Positions 37,132 to 48,813 of a DNA stretch of 64,000 nt are shown here, piece after piece. Under the pieces are notes generated by a model. The model was not told the DNA's origin, did no database searches, and saw nothing but the letters and a program-made list of their open reading frames with translations. The DNA lies in assembly GCA_037903355.1 (NCBI GenBank), contig JBAJFE010000026.1:248001-312000 (forward strand), given 5' to 3'. Origin of the DNA: Trichuris trichiura. Lineage: Eukaryota > Nematoda > Enoplea > Trichinellida > Trichuridae. The position numbers and the translations under genes were made by a program. Position 1 is the stretch's first letter. Every line of letters starts with the position of its first letter.

Positions 37132-38219
37132 TCAGCTTGTCTTCGAATAGTGCGATGTCATTAGCGTAAGGCGCATCGTATTCTTTACAAGGAAAATTTC
37201 GGTCAGCAAACCGGCTGCGTACCAAACGGGTGCGTATTCTAATGTGATGAGACCCATAAAGTTTCCGTAGAATTCATGCGTGTAATCCCACGGACAGGCA
37301 TTGAACAGACGGAGCAGCAAACCGGTGCTAAACAGGCCATTTGTAATCGAAATCAATATGAACAAGTGCCGTAGGCTTGAAAAATGTTAATTTGTAAAGA
37401 TCGTTTCTTTTTATTGTATAATGGGCGGCGCAAGTTTTTAGGATGCACTTTTTCGCCCTACTGTCAACGCCGCCAGCAGAATTCGTTGAAGGCGCTATAC
37501 TTGAGTTGACAGTGACTGATAACGATCGAACTCTCTCTCTGTGATAGTTTTGGAATTTTAAGTAAAACGTAGGCTAAAGAAGTAGCACTAAAGCTTACTG
37601 TGTGCGGTAATAATAAGTCAATACTTTTTGTACTCATTGATTCTTTCGTTAACGCACTACGATACCAAAATATCAGTTAATCTCATTTGGCGCGTATTGA
37701 AAGCACATTCACGCTTAGCTTTTTAAGGTAAGCGCTTTTCAATCGATCAAGTTCGCGTACGTTTAAGCTTAACGAACTTGAGTATCATTCATGCGCGCTA
37801 TCACGCGTTTTGGCTAGCGAAACAGGTCTTATTGTCTGCGCAGCCGAATTTTTGAAACTTGTTTTAAGAAGATTAATTTACCTAAATTCCCATAGGTACG
37901 CCCAAAGGAGGTACGCGAGTCCGCGAACGAAAATACCATGGCGACTTTTCATTTTGGCGTAGATTTGCTCACCGGTAAGCAGAGTTAGTCCGTAAATGAA
38001 TGCGGCCCAAATACTGGTCAGTCCGTGCAACTTACGGTTGCCTTTTGTGAGCACATCCCACGTTGCCGTGAAGAGAATTTCCATTGCCAGACCGTGCAAT
38101 GCGTAGACGTAGAAGCGCATAAGTTTCGACTTTGCAAATTTGAATGTCCGCCCATTTGGCTGATTCGTAATGCCGCCGCCCACAACTGGGTTGACGCTGT
38201 CGCTGTTACGTCGAGCCAT
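37132..38219 (-). CDS. TMEM229B: TMEM229-family membrane protein
   Basis: Two exons: 37882-38219 and 37132-37327; 177 residues. It matches transmembrane protein 229B. Conserved segments: YALHGLAMEILFTATWDVL, GLTSIWAAFIYGLTLLTGE, LAYLLWAYLWEF, then LRLFNACPWDY and FMGLITLEYAPVWYA. About four hydrophobic segments are visible. The molecular function of TMEM229 proteins is not established; the family has the ABC-transporter-related fold name but no known activity that I can cite. The ATG at 38219 follows a normal Kozak-like purine and gives a short polar N-terminus. The 3' end lies 178 bases from the convergent RRN3 stop. Confidence 0.9.
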
Positions 38220-40489
38220 TTGCGCTTTGCTTGCCGGCTAGTTTAACTGAGAGTACGACGACCTCTCATCTCGAACGTTCCGGTTTGAGCTACGCAAATT
38301 CTGGCGATAACGTTATTTGTTCTCCTTTGCTCAGTCGCTATGATGACGCACGTTTCCGCTTCCGTAATGTGAAAGTGAGAAAGTGTCCGCCGTGTCGTTG
38401 ACGTCGGCATTTCGGGTTCGAAGGAAATTGTTGCGGACAATCGCAAGACATCGTATTTTCACCCGTTTTCATTGTAATCTCGTCTCGTCAAGTTTATTGG
38501 ATCATCTTGTTGCTATTTTTGACGCTCTTCGTCTCCCTATCAATTCTGCAGAGAAGTTTTTCGTCGTTTCAATGATTTGCTCGCCTTGACAATGTCTCTG
38601 TCTATCAGCGTTGTCCTTCTCTACTTACGTTTTATAGATAAGGCATTTCTACAGCGTTTCCAATTGATTATTAGCTTAGGTGCCCTGCGGCTATACGTCA
38701 TATGGATATGACGTCGCTGAATTAGGAATCAAGGAAGTTCATTTGGTTGACCATATTTTCTCGATTATTATCCTTTTCGTTGAGCTGAATGGAAGATGAC
38801 GTCTGCTTTTCAAACTAAGTGTAAATTTCGCGACTGAAAGTGGCTATTGTGAGTGCTAGTGATGCGTTAAATATTATCTAAAAAATGAGATTCAGGTGCA
38901 ATAGTCCATGTTAAAATCAATGTTTTTTGGCACGTAATATTAATCGATTTTAAAAATCAATCCTCGCAAAGTCGTTACGTCATTTCATTTTCTTCTGTTC
39001 TAATTTGGTTGTTGTAATGCTGCGGTTGAGGCTGACCGACCTTCAAGTTAAAGTAGAGCTGCATCAGCGTTCCGTAAGGTCGACTTTGTTCCTCCAAAAG
39101 GATAAAAGTAAAGAATTCGAATTAAAGGTCTGCGCATTTCTGAAAGTTTGATTTGTCAGCCTGTGCTTGCGGCAGCAAAGCGTGATTAAATCTAAGCCGA
39201 AGCGTGCAAATTAAAGTGCATGTTACGGCAGGGTTAAGTACCGGTTTGTCTAGCAAGAAGTGACGGTATTTAAATAACTTTGACCAATGTTACTTGAACA
39301 TTTTATATAGATTACGGTAGACGCAATAGTATTTTCGGATATTCAGTGCTATAATTGCAGTTACGGCTAAAAGCACTGAAAGCAGCATCTGTGCAATAGC
39401 ATAAAACAAATGTGATCGACAAAATTTGTTAATGTCGCATCGGCAACTCTCTTGCTAGTTTTTAAGCGAACTAATATGTTCCGTCACTGTCCTTGCTCTG
39501 TTAAAAGCGTAACAATAGAGAATGTTTTTTTTAAAAATTTAGCTGTTTCAGTTAAAATCTGCGTCTGCACAGAACAGCCTTAGCGCATTAGAAATATTCA
39601 TGCTTCACTTTCGTTAGTCGACTGCACAGCATCGCAAGTTCGGCATTATAAAGTAGATGATTAAGTCCTCTGCAATGGAAAGGAAAGAACACGTTGAAGC
39701 AATGCTGATTCTTTCAGCTGGTAGAGAGTTTCAGTGAAGACAGTTTGCTAAAGATAATCAGGTACAATTTAAACTTATTTTTTCCTTGTCGATCACTTCC
39801 GATTCTGAAAAGGGCTGTAGATTAGTCATGTCACAGAGATTATTTTTGGCAATAAGTAGAGGTGCACTCTACGTAAATTTAACATTTTGATTCAAAATTG
39901 TCCTATACAGTGACGATTATGCATACATTTCATTTTATTGACGACGTGCCATTACGTGACTAGACAAGCGCTATTATTATCTTCAGAACTTTTTGTTTCT
40001 CCTGTTCTTCCTTTTTTACGCTGAAGACGGAGACAAAACGAGCGCGGAAAGTTGCGTCAAAAAATTTTGAAAGAAATGGGTTGCCCCGGGGAAAACAACT
40101 GCATATTTTTTCGAACCTTAATTCAACAGAATGCGTGAACCATTGCGCACAAAAATATGATCGAAATTACGCAAAATTTTAGACGCAAGCGACTGGAGTT
40201 GGAATGACATACAAGCAGGTCTGCTTAATTATTATGTACTGCATTGCGGTCTTTTGCCTTCTGTTAAAGGATTATTCCACTAAAACTATTCTTCTTAACG
40301 GTAAAACTATTCTTCTTAACGGCATATCCGCCGAATCATTGAACATACGAGCGATATTACGCGAAAAGCCAAAGATTAAACAGTCTGGGAGTTTTAACTT
40401 CACTTTTAGAATCTTGTAAATATTGTTATTTCCTACCCAGCAGCATGTACAGCCTTAATCGGCAACTTTCTGTGGAATGGCTTCACTTC
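38220..40489. other. Intergenic region upstream of the LTR element
   Basis: About 2.3 kb without a recognisable exon. It contains a 21-bp perfect tandem duplication at 40281-40322 inside a short open frame (40204-40419) that I regard as chance. Confidence 0.45.
40281..40322. repeat. 21-bp tandem duplication
   Basis: TAAAACTATTCTTCTTAACGG occurs twice head to tail at 40281-40301 and 40302-40322. Confidence 0.95.
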
Positions 40490-40494
40490 ATTGT

Positions 40495-40898
40495 TGTTTG
40501 CCGGACCATTGAAGGCTCGCGTACAATAACGGTTTATTACGGAGCGAAAGCGATAGATCGAACGCACAGCTGATATTGATAGCCTGAACTCTGTGAGCTC
40601 GTAAGCGACGCGCTTATATAGCCATGCACGACCTCTGCCTTGCGCTTTCTCACGGACCTCTGGCTCTTCAGCCATCGCCTAATCCGCTTACCGTGAGGAA
40701 GCGGCGAGACAGGCGCTAATCCTGACGCTAGCCACCTTTGTGCTAGGCCGTCGATGTCCAGGTTCTCACGCCGGTCCAGAGGTCGTGCCCTCTTGTCGCT
40801 GTCGGATCTGAGGCCCCATGTCGTTCTTCGGGCTGCGCTCCCACGGATGGATTTGTGCCCGCGCTCACTGGGGTGCCGGTGCGGCTATCTCTGCCACA
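40495..40898 (-). repeat. 3' LTR of the retrotransposon
   Basis: Starts TGTTTGCCGG and ends CTGCCACA on the plus strand. In element orientation it holds a TATATAAG box (plus 40613-40620) followed by an AATAAA further on, as expected for an LTR promoter and polyadenylation signal. Confidence 0.93.
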
Positions 40899-40909
40899 CT
40901 CCCCCCTGA
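40899..40909 (-). promoter_or_regulatory. Polypurine tract next to the 3' LTR
   Basis: Minus-strand reading ATCAGGGGGGAG ends directly at the LTR boundary, the expected place for the plus-strand primer of reverse transcription. Confidence 0.7.
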
Positions 40910-41267
40910 TTCTCAAGAATCACAACAGTGCAGCGCGCGGGCCCTCCAAACTCGGGACGAGCGCCTCAGCGCACCTTGATTCGCCTCGATGTCTTCGTCC
41001 GAAGGGGCCAACCAGTGCTGCGCTATGCCCGGCCAAATTATCATCCGAGTCTTCCGTGCGTAATCGCTCGCTGGGCGATTCTTCGGATGTCCGGCGGCGC
41101 AGGTCTCGGACGTGGAGCGGGATTCCGTCGACGTAAACTGCATTGCGGGATAGGCTGCCCATAACGGTCCCGCTTCGATCTCTGCAGTTGCATGAGACAT
41201 CCGGCGGCCTTCTTGTAGCCGCCGGTCAGTCCCGCTGACTCTCACGCCGTACTTTACAACGGCATGT

Positions 41268-42060
41268 CCTTCGCCATCCGGCCGATTCCAAACGGCGGTA
41301 CAGGAACGCGCGCCAGGGTCCAACGTCACTGCCTGACGTTTTTCTCATCAGGGCGTGTACCGGCGAGGGTCGCTGCGCAGACCGCTGCGCACTCCTCTCC
41401 AAACCGTACACGCCGTTGGCCATCTACGTTTACCTTTTCAAGGGCCGTGTACGCTCACATCGTACGGTAGAAGCCAACCGTTTTGGATCCACTCATCCAA
41501 TCCCTCTTCGTATCGCGCCTGAGCCCAAGCGGTCAGCGGATACTCTGTCACGTAACTCTTAAAGACGGCAGGCCCTTCGCCATCTGGCCACTTCTAAGCA
41601 GAAGTCCAGGCACGCGCCAGGGTGCAACATCACTGCGTGACTTTCTCTTCAGGGCGTGTACCGGCGAGGGTCGTTGCGCGGACCGCTGCGCACTCCTCTC
41701 CAAACCGTACACGCCGTTGGCCGTCCACGCTTACCCCTCCAAGGGCCGTGTGTGCTCACATCGTAAGCTAGAAGCCAACCGTTCTGGATCCACTTATCCA
41801 GTTCTTCTTCGTATCATGCCCGAACCCAAATGGTCGGCGGATACTTTTCCACGGAGTTCTTTAAAACGGCGGGCCCTTCGCCATCTGGCCACTTCTATGC
41901 AGAAGTCCAGGAACGCGCGCCGGGGTCAAACTTCGCGGTGAAGTCTTTCTCTTCAGGGCGTGTACCGGCGAGGGTCGTTGCGCAGACCGCCGCGCACTCC
42001 ACTCCAAACCATACACGCTGTCCGCCGTCTATGTTTACCCCTCCAAGGGCCATCATCCCG
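41268..42060 (-). repeat. Tandem triplication (301-306 bp) of an RT N-terminal segment
   Basis: Units begin at about 41268, 41574 and 41875 (third partial). Anchors such as CCTTCGCCATC and GTGTACCGGCGAGGGTCG recur with these spacings. On the minus strand each unit encodes a piece like LDKWIQNGWLL followed by YDVS.HGP, the region just before the reverse transcriptase catalytic core, with stop codons between. Copies have diverged by point changes. Confidence 0.88.
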
Positions 42061-42293
42061 TTCATGCCGAGGATAAAGTCAAAGCCGAGCGGCTTAGTGT
42101 CGGCTACTATCACCTCGACCGTAGCTCGACCGCCTCCTGCCGTCTCCAAGCTGACTGCACCATATCCCCGGCATCTCCACTCCATACCGTCGACTGTGAT
42201 GATGCTGACGCGGCGTCTTCTCCAGCTCTTGCAACTCGCAACGTGCGGCACGCACGTTGAGCAGCCTGTGCCGACAAGAGCGCTTCGCTGCAC
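41895..42293 (-). pseudogene. Retropepsin-like remnant of the LTR element
   Basis: A 132-codon frame with SALVGTGCSTCV near the start and LGFDFILGMNGMMALGG further on, the layout of a retroviral-type aspartic protease (active-site loop, then hydrophobic core). The expected catalytic DTG/DSG reads GTG, so the key Asp is lost. It lies downstream of gag in a different frame. Confidence 0.6.
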
Positions 42294-42388
42294 GCCATCA
42301 GTCCCGAATCGAACGGTCCGCAGCGCCTTAGTCAGCGTCTACAAGGGGAGGAGGGTGGCGCTGAGGCCCCCTCCCCGAAGCTGTTTCC

Positions 42389-42982
42389 CTAGTGCTCAGC
42401 CGCAGCACCGCCTGGGTCTTTCGGGCGACGGTTTCGCATTCTGCACTGAAACCCGTGTCCGACTCTCTTCTCGCCGCTGCCAGGATTCTGTCGTGGTGTC
42501 GGACATTCTCTTGCGAAATGCCCCATGCCGCCACAAGAAAAGCATCGTCGTCCTGACCGGACCGACCGTGACCTTGGCTCGGACTCTGCAATACCAAGGC
42601 ATGCTTCTTGGAAACCTGCGGGCCTGTCATCCACGATGACCGCACGGGAGCGGGCGAGAAGTTGGTTCAGGCTCAGCTCTTCGGTGCGAGATCCCGCTCT
42701 CAGAAACTGTTGGACACTCCCTGGCAACCCAGCCACAAAGGCACATGCCAGGGTCCTTTCCGATACTCCACCGAACAACGCTGCTAGTCTTCTCAGTTCT
42801 GCCAAGAACATGTCCGGCGGCTCGTCGGTTCCACGCAGCCGGCACACCAACTCGACTTTTTCGAGCCACTCGGTGATCGATTGTCTTGCCGAGCCGTCGT
42901 AAACCGGGAAGAGCTTCACATCGACGGACTTCTCTTGCTGCGTGGTTTCCATGCCTCGATAGCTTGTTGTTTGCCGGACCAT
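42389..42982 (-). CDS. Gag-like protein of the LTR retrotransposon
   Basis: An intact frame of up to 197 codons; the upstream Met lies inside the 5' LTR, and a second in-frame Met at about 42952 is the more likely start. The middle (ITEWLEKVELVCRLRG, FLAELRRLAALFGG, ACAFVAGLPGSVQQFLRAG) resembles the capsid-like region of retrotransposon gag. A single CCHC zinc knuckle CFSCGGMGHFAREC binds nucleic acid in such proteins. The frame ends shortly after. Because it is intact while pol is decayed, the protein could still be made. Confidence 0.8.
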   Translation of the reverse strand: MVRQTTSYRGMETTQQEKSVDVKLFPVYDGSARQSITEWLEKVELVCRLRGTDEPPDMFLAELRRLAALFGGVSERTLACAFVAGLPGSVQQFLRAGSRTEELSLNQLLARSRAVIVDDRPAGFQEACLGIAESEPRSRSVRSGRRCFSCGGMGHFARECPTPRQNPGSGEKRVGHGFQCRMRNRRPKDPGGAAAEH

Positions 42983-43370
42983 TGAAGGCTCGCGTACAAT
43001 AACGGTTTATTACGGAGCGAAAGCGATAGATCGAACGCACAGCTGATATTGATAGCCTGAACTCTCTGAGCTCAGAAGCGACGCGCTTATATAGCCTTCC
43101 ACGACCTCTGCCTTGCGCTTTCTCACGGACCTCAGGCTCTTCAGCCTTCGTCTAATCCGCTTACTGTGAGGAAGCGGTGAGACAGGCGCTAATCCTGACG
43201 CTAGCCACCGTTGTGCTAGGCCGTCGATGTCAGGTTCTCACGCTGATCCAGAGGTCGTACCCTCTTGTCGCTGTCGGATCTGAGGCCCCATGTCGTTCTT
43301 TGGGCTGCGCTCCCACGGATGGATTTCTGCCCGCGCTCACTGGGGTGCCGCTGCGGCCATCTCTGCCACA
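42968..43370 (-). repeat. 5' LTR of the retrotransposon
   Basis: 403 bases, direct repeat of 40495-40898 with about 95% identity; it contains the same TATATAAG box on the minus strand. Confidence 0.93.
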
Positions 43371-43608
43371 ATTGTAGCAATGAAAAAACTTAGAAACTTA
43401 AACGAAGCAGCTTGACGATGATAAAGGTTTCCCCAAAAATATAACTGGCCAACAAATTTTCTGACCTTTCATTTCATATTAAGCCTGTACTTTTTAATTC
43501 AAGCCTGAGAATCGCGAAAGCGACGATCAAATAAATCATACGCAGGTTGTTCCATACTGTATCGGCTGAACTCTCCAAGTTGCGGTGTTACGCTTGTCAG
43601 ATCGAAGC

Positions 43609-45229
43609 ATGCCGAAACGGTTGTTCGACAAGAAGGAACTAAAGAACACACCTTCATATAAAGACGGAGTCAGTAGCGAAGAAGAGGCTCAACTGCGCCG
43701 TATTGGAGTGGACTACATTCGCAAGATAGGAGATAAAATGAATTTGTAAGCTTGCTTGTTATAGCAACTTTCCCTATCCGTTTGGCGGCAGGTGATTCGT
43801 ATTTTTACGCTGAATCGTTGTTTAGGCCTTACGATATGATTGCATCGGCAACGGTTCTTTTCCACCACTTTTACATGTACTATTCGCTGAAACAGTTCGA
43901 CATGAAGGTTCGATTTCTATTTCAGTCGTCGTATTTGGTTGTCCACTTGTCCTTTCAGATTACGGCGGTAACATGCATTATGGTCGCCGGCAAAGCGGAG
44001 GAAACGCCAAAAAAATTACGCGACATATTGCGTTGCAGCGAAGATTGCCTGGGCACTCCAGCCTATAGCGAGGAATGGAAGGTTGCGTTCTTTACTTTTT
44101 GTGCTTTTGTCGCTAACCTGCCCTTAACAGGAGCGCGTTGTTGCATTGGAAAGCGTTTTACTGCAAACCATAAAGTTCGATGTTTTTGTCGTCTTGCCGC
44201 ATCCGTTTATTACCAAATTTGGAAAAGACTTGAACGGTATTGGACTTTTTTGCTTAACCTATATTCTGCTAACTATCGAGACGTTGTAGGCGACAAATCA
44301 GAAATCGAGATGCTTCTGCAGATGGCGTGGACCTTTGCCAATGATAGCCTTTGTACAACATTGTGCCTTCAATGGGAACCGGAAATCATAGCCATTGCTG
44401 TACTGTATTTGGCTATGCGTTTGAAAAAGTTCGAAATTGTCGACTGGTACGGTCGCGTTGAAGGCAAAGAAGAAAAGTGGTGGGATCGTTACGTGGATGG
44501 TTTGCATGTTATGCTGTTGGAAGGTACTTGACTGTCAGTTGAGTATGCTTATTCGGCCATTGTTTCCACTTTGAAGATATATGCCACCAAATTTTGGATG
44601 TCTATTCCAATGGGACTGATCTTAAAAGCGGGACAAGTCCAAGTGCAATCGGTATACCATCTTCGGGTTCCGCTATTCCGATTATTCAAGCGCCTATTGT
44701 TCCTCCTCCGAATCATTTGTTGCCTCCCCAGCCGCCTACCGTAATGCAACCGCCTCCACCTCCCCATCCTCCACCGGCTTTGGTCGTTCCTCCACCACCA
44801 CCACCGCAACTTCCGGTGACTTCTGGATTGGCTCATCCAATGACAGCTTCCATTCCCCCAATGATTTCCACTTTACCCTTTCCTTTGAACATGCAGCTGC
44901 CTCAGAATTCACTTCATGATGGAAGAGTTAGTATGATTCCGCCACCACCACCACCAGCAGCACCATCCGTCCCGGTTACTGCTCAACCCCCACCTCCGGT
45001 GCCTATGAGCGTCTTGTCGACCATTCCGCCTCCCCTAATATATCCGTCTCAGCAAGGGTACTTACCCTATCAAATGAGCTTTCCCTTTACCACTACCTCA
45101 GTGCCGCCACCGCCTTTGCCGCCCACGTTTAGTGGCGCCAATTCTGGTCAAGGTGTTCAAGCGCCACCTGCCGAAGCTTACGTTCAACATTTGCTGTACG
45201 GTAATGCTCAGCCGCGTCCGAGTTTTTGA
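43609..45229 (+). CDS. CCNK: Cyclin K
   Basis: Six exons: 43609-43745, 43826-43907, 43959-44081, 44131-44236, 44290-44523, 44577-45229; 444 residues. Cyclin K activates CDK12/CDK13, which phosphorylate the RNA polymerase II tail. The cyclin boxes are clear: ELKNTPSYKDGV and RRIGVDYIRKIG at the start, VLFHHFYMYYSLKQFD, VAGKAEETPKKLRDIL, then the second box MAWTFANDSLCTTLCLQWEP and IIAIAVLYLAMRLKKFEIVDW, closing with EDICHQILDVYSNG. The last exon encodes a Pro-rich tail with several runs of 4-6 prolines, as in cyclin K of other animals. The gene starts 239 bases beyond the LTR element, so the insertion sits in or near its promoter. Confidence 0.96.
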
Positions 45230-48200
45230 TCAATTACTTTTTCATGCTTTGTTGAAAAATAGCCAACCATCTAGGTGTTTACAATGTCTTTTATTTTCAA
45301 GTTTTTACCATCAACATGTAAACGGAATGCAGGTAGACAAACGAAGAAACTGAGTCGTTGGCTGGAAGTAAAAGAACGCCTCAATGAAGTCGTTGACTAT
45401 TAGGTATTGCCGGAAAGGCCTTCCTTTTTTGTACAGCGGGAAAATGGCCTTTTGCATGCTCACATACGTGTTATTGGAATGATTGAAAAATCTATAGCAG
45501 CTTAATGAAGCATGATTAATCGCAATTAATTTATTCTTTTTTCTACAATGCTATATTTTCTTTATACTGCTCAACTCCAGCGTATACTGTAGGCCCTGTC
45601 TTATGAAGTATGGTTTAATGGTTGGTCAAATTTATTTCACTTCATTAGTTGGAAGTGCATAAACGATTGTGGTGTACAGAACATTTTGTAAACTATCTGG
45701 CTGCTTTTTTTGACTCGGTCGTATGGCCTTGAGGCAACTGATAGAAATTGCCTTTCTTGAGTCTGTTTATCGGTATTGTTTCCCGCTTTTTCTCTCAAAA
45801 CATGAGCAGTGCTATAACGTTACCTACGTTTACTCAGGAAAAAATCGCAGTCTTTTTGAGTGTTAACAATGGAGCGAGGGGAGCTTAAAATAACACGTCC
45901 CTGATGGTTAAACGAATTGTCTGCCGAGGGAAGATATCGCTCTTTTCTTCGTGCAAGTATATTTCCAATATGAAATGACAAACGAGTCAGCGTTACTTCC
46001 GCAAAAGGCTAAGCTTCTTAATTACAAAAAGAAAGCTCTATCCGGCTATGCCTACAGTAAACAATTAACCTGCAAATCACAAGAGCTGCTTATATTTCAA
46101 AAACTGAGTAATTATTGTCATTTCCAGAAGCATAACGCAGCCTCGTATCTTCTACTTTGTTCGCGCAGTAGTAATGAATGGTCATTTTACTTACTATATA
46201 TTTAAAAGTTTCAGGCAATTTTCCTAAGACTAGCTCATGAAGTTTCTTAGAATGCGCAGGTAATCGCGTTGACACTAATAAAGATTTGTAATTTAGCAGC
46301 ATTATTAGCGTATGTGCGGTATCGGCGTTTCAATGTCCCTTGAGCAGAAAAAAAGTGAAATGAAAATTAAAGAAGAGATCGCGTACGTTAACGCCCGACC
46401 ACCCTAACAGAGCAAAAACTAAATGCGCATGATTCTCTGTTACCCCGTTGTCTTTAACAGAAATTCTTTTTCGCAAATAACTCAATGCTCGTTTAATAGT
46501 ACCTAAAAATCATTTACAGGTAAAGTAACCGCTAATTATAAAATTAAAATAGTTTTTTATTTTATCCTCTCGTTGCGGAACCCCCACGCCGGCGTTTTTT
46601 TAGTCTTACATTTTTATTCAGTATAAGAGTTTCTTTATCGATTCAAAGCACTCGTTTCGCCTCCTGAAGCGTCATCCGTTTTGTTTGCCCTACTTGGACG
46701 CCTCAAGATCGTTGCGTGTAGTTTTTCGACTGTACAAGGTGTAGCAACGTTTGGAACAGTTTCGGCCATCTTGCCACCTAACATATTCTATTTGCAAAAC
46801 TTCTAATGCGTGTGGTTTGGATGAGAACCTGAAAACTAGAAAAAGAAGCAATTATTTTGTAGCGGTGCTTTCTCGTTCGCAAAGTGTGCGTTGTTCTTAG
46901 CTAATTGCCTGCTGTTGAGGTTGGAGTGGAACACACGTCAGAAGCTGAACTGCGCGTTGAGAAGCGCTGCTTAGTGTTTTATCCGTTCGCCCTTGAATTT
47001 TGTTGATATGCATTTTTCAGGTAAGTCTGTTTCGAGACTCTGAATGCTAGTCGTATTCTTGCTACTAAGACAAAGTGTCGTTCGTTACGTAGCTCTGTAT
47101 TAGAGTAGTTAGGCACGCATAACGCTCAGCTCGCTCAGCGGCTTTATCGTTTCTTAGCGTTCGAGGTGTGACTGTGTGCCTATATGGGCGTTTTGCTTTT
47201 TGCAAAACGTCACCAGTACAATTGCATAATTTTCCTCTACACTGAAACCATGTGTTAGAATTGAGAGTGAGCAGATTTTTCATGGCAACCTTGCGCAATC
47301 GTCAGTTTCAAAAACCAATCAATAAGTTATCTTTAAAGAATTCTTCCTCAGATGCAACGCTTCCCTAAAAGTTGCCTCCATTGACAACAAGATAGTCACA
47401 ATGAAAAGCGACTTAGCCTATATGTTCGCCGTGAAACCGAAACTGAAGGAATTTTTTCAAATTAAAGTTCAATGGCGTAGTTTTTCTAGTACAACTTTTC
47501 GCTTACAAGATTAGCGCAAGATCTGTAGCTAATGAAAAAAGCGAGGAATAAACGACATACAAAACTCTTTATTCACCTTCAAGTAACGGTGAATTCGACT
47601 TTACGGAATAGCTCTTCAGTATAAACAGTCGTTTAACAGGAAATCATACAGATTTTATCAGCTTTTGCACATATTAGTCATGCGATAGATGACAGGCAAA
47701 ATTTGCTTAACCTTACGCTCTCTGGTAGCTGATAAGTGCTGCCAATGGTTAAAACGTAAACAGTAAATTTTATTTTATCGCGGCCTCACTGTGTGACGTT
47801 TGAAAATTTAAGTCGGTCGTTTTTGTTGTAACCACAAAGCGCTATGCAATTGCAGCTATTGTAGTCACACTGTCGACATTACAAAATTGGAGTTTTCAAA
47901 AAAAAAATAGACTTTCCGAATACAAAACAAATGCACTATAGTAGAGATAAGTCGCAGCCAACGGGACAAAGTATAGAACTTATAGCCAGCAATGGAGAAA
48001 ATTTCATATAAACTCGATTATCCGAACCTAATTGTTGCAGGATTGTTCTGATAATTGAAACTCTGAATAGCGTGGTAATTTGCCGCGAGACGGTTCTTTG
48101 TTTTTATTTTGTTTGTTATCAACTGTATTCTTTCTAGTTGATGTGTTCACCGGTATTTGTACGGTACATTAGGTAAAGTAAGGGTTACTTGATACAGACT

Positions 48201-48813
48201 GCTGCTTAATGAAAACTCTGTCGAACATTCGAACTAGTAATCGCCGAAGCAATTATTGAGTAGTTAACGGATACGTAGCATAAATAAATTGGACAAAAGA
48301 ATGATTAACATGCTTGATGTGGAACGGGACAGGAAAACTCATGATTTTGTCGTGATAAATAGAAGAGAGGACAGTTGAGATCACATGACTCCATCTCTGA
48401 AAATTTTGGCTTTTTCACCGAGCCGCTCAGCTGCTGATAACGAAGCCTTCGGTTTGGCAGGCGACCTGTGATGATTGCAGTGAGAATTATACTATATGCG
48501 CTCTGAGTAAAAGTTGCCGCTGAAGCAAAGCAATTTATTCATGAACAATACCGGTACAGAGAGAATACGTAGCAGCCGGGAGGGAAAAAATAACAATCCA
48601 TTTCTTCCTGCGTTTATTCACCCGTTCCGCACTTTGACCGACGCAGGGTTAGACCCATTCAGAATTTCCACGAATTAATTCGTTCATCCATTCTGCATTT
48701 TTACCCGCTCGAGGAAATCGACCCGTTGGCCAAGCGGCTGTCAACGTTAATGTTAAATGACAGCAGTATTAACAAGGCTGCAGCGAAAATGTTTTAAAAT
48801 AATAGATATGGAT
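45230..48813. other. Long intergenic region without recognisable genes
   Basis: 3.6 kb, AT-rich. Only short frames (for example 45951-46205 plus and 47065-47298 minus) that resemble nothing known. TACTGTAG-type motifs at about 45589 and 46053. Confidence 0.5.

Larger units (their letters stand above)
40490..43375 (-). mobile_element. Non-autonomous LTR retrotransposon with target-site duplication
   Basis: A complete insertion: 5-bp target duplication ATTGT at 40490-40494 and 43371-43375, LTRs of 404 and 403 bases in direct orientation beginning TG and ending CA, and a 2.07-kb interior read on the minus strand. A polypurine tract abuts the 3' LTR. The interior encodes a gag-like zinc-knuckle protein, a retropepsin-like remnant with a changed catalytic motif, and tandem copies of the extreme N-terminus of reverse transcriptase interrupted by stop codons. 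The RT core, RNase H and integrase are missing, so any movement would need help from another element. Eye comparison of the LTRs gives about 18 substitutions and one indel over 404 bases, about 95% identity, so the insertion is not recent. The interior is more GC- and CG-rich than the flanks. Superfamily (Gypsy or BEL/Pao) is undecided. Confidence 0.93.

Noticed and set aside
42110..42645. Plus-strand long frames within the LTR element (for example 41830-42639)
   Set aside because: The gag zinc knuckle, protease-like and RT-like segments are all on the minus strand; the plus frames are GC-driven shadows.
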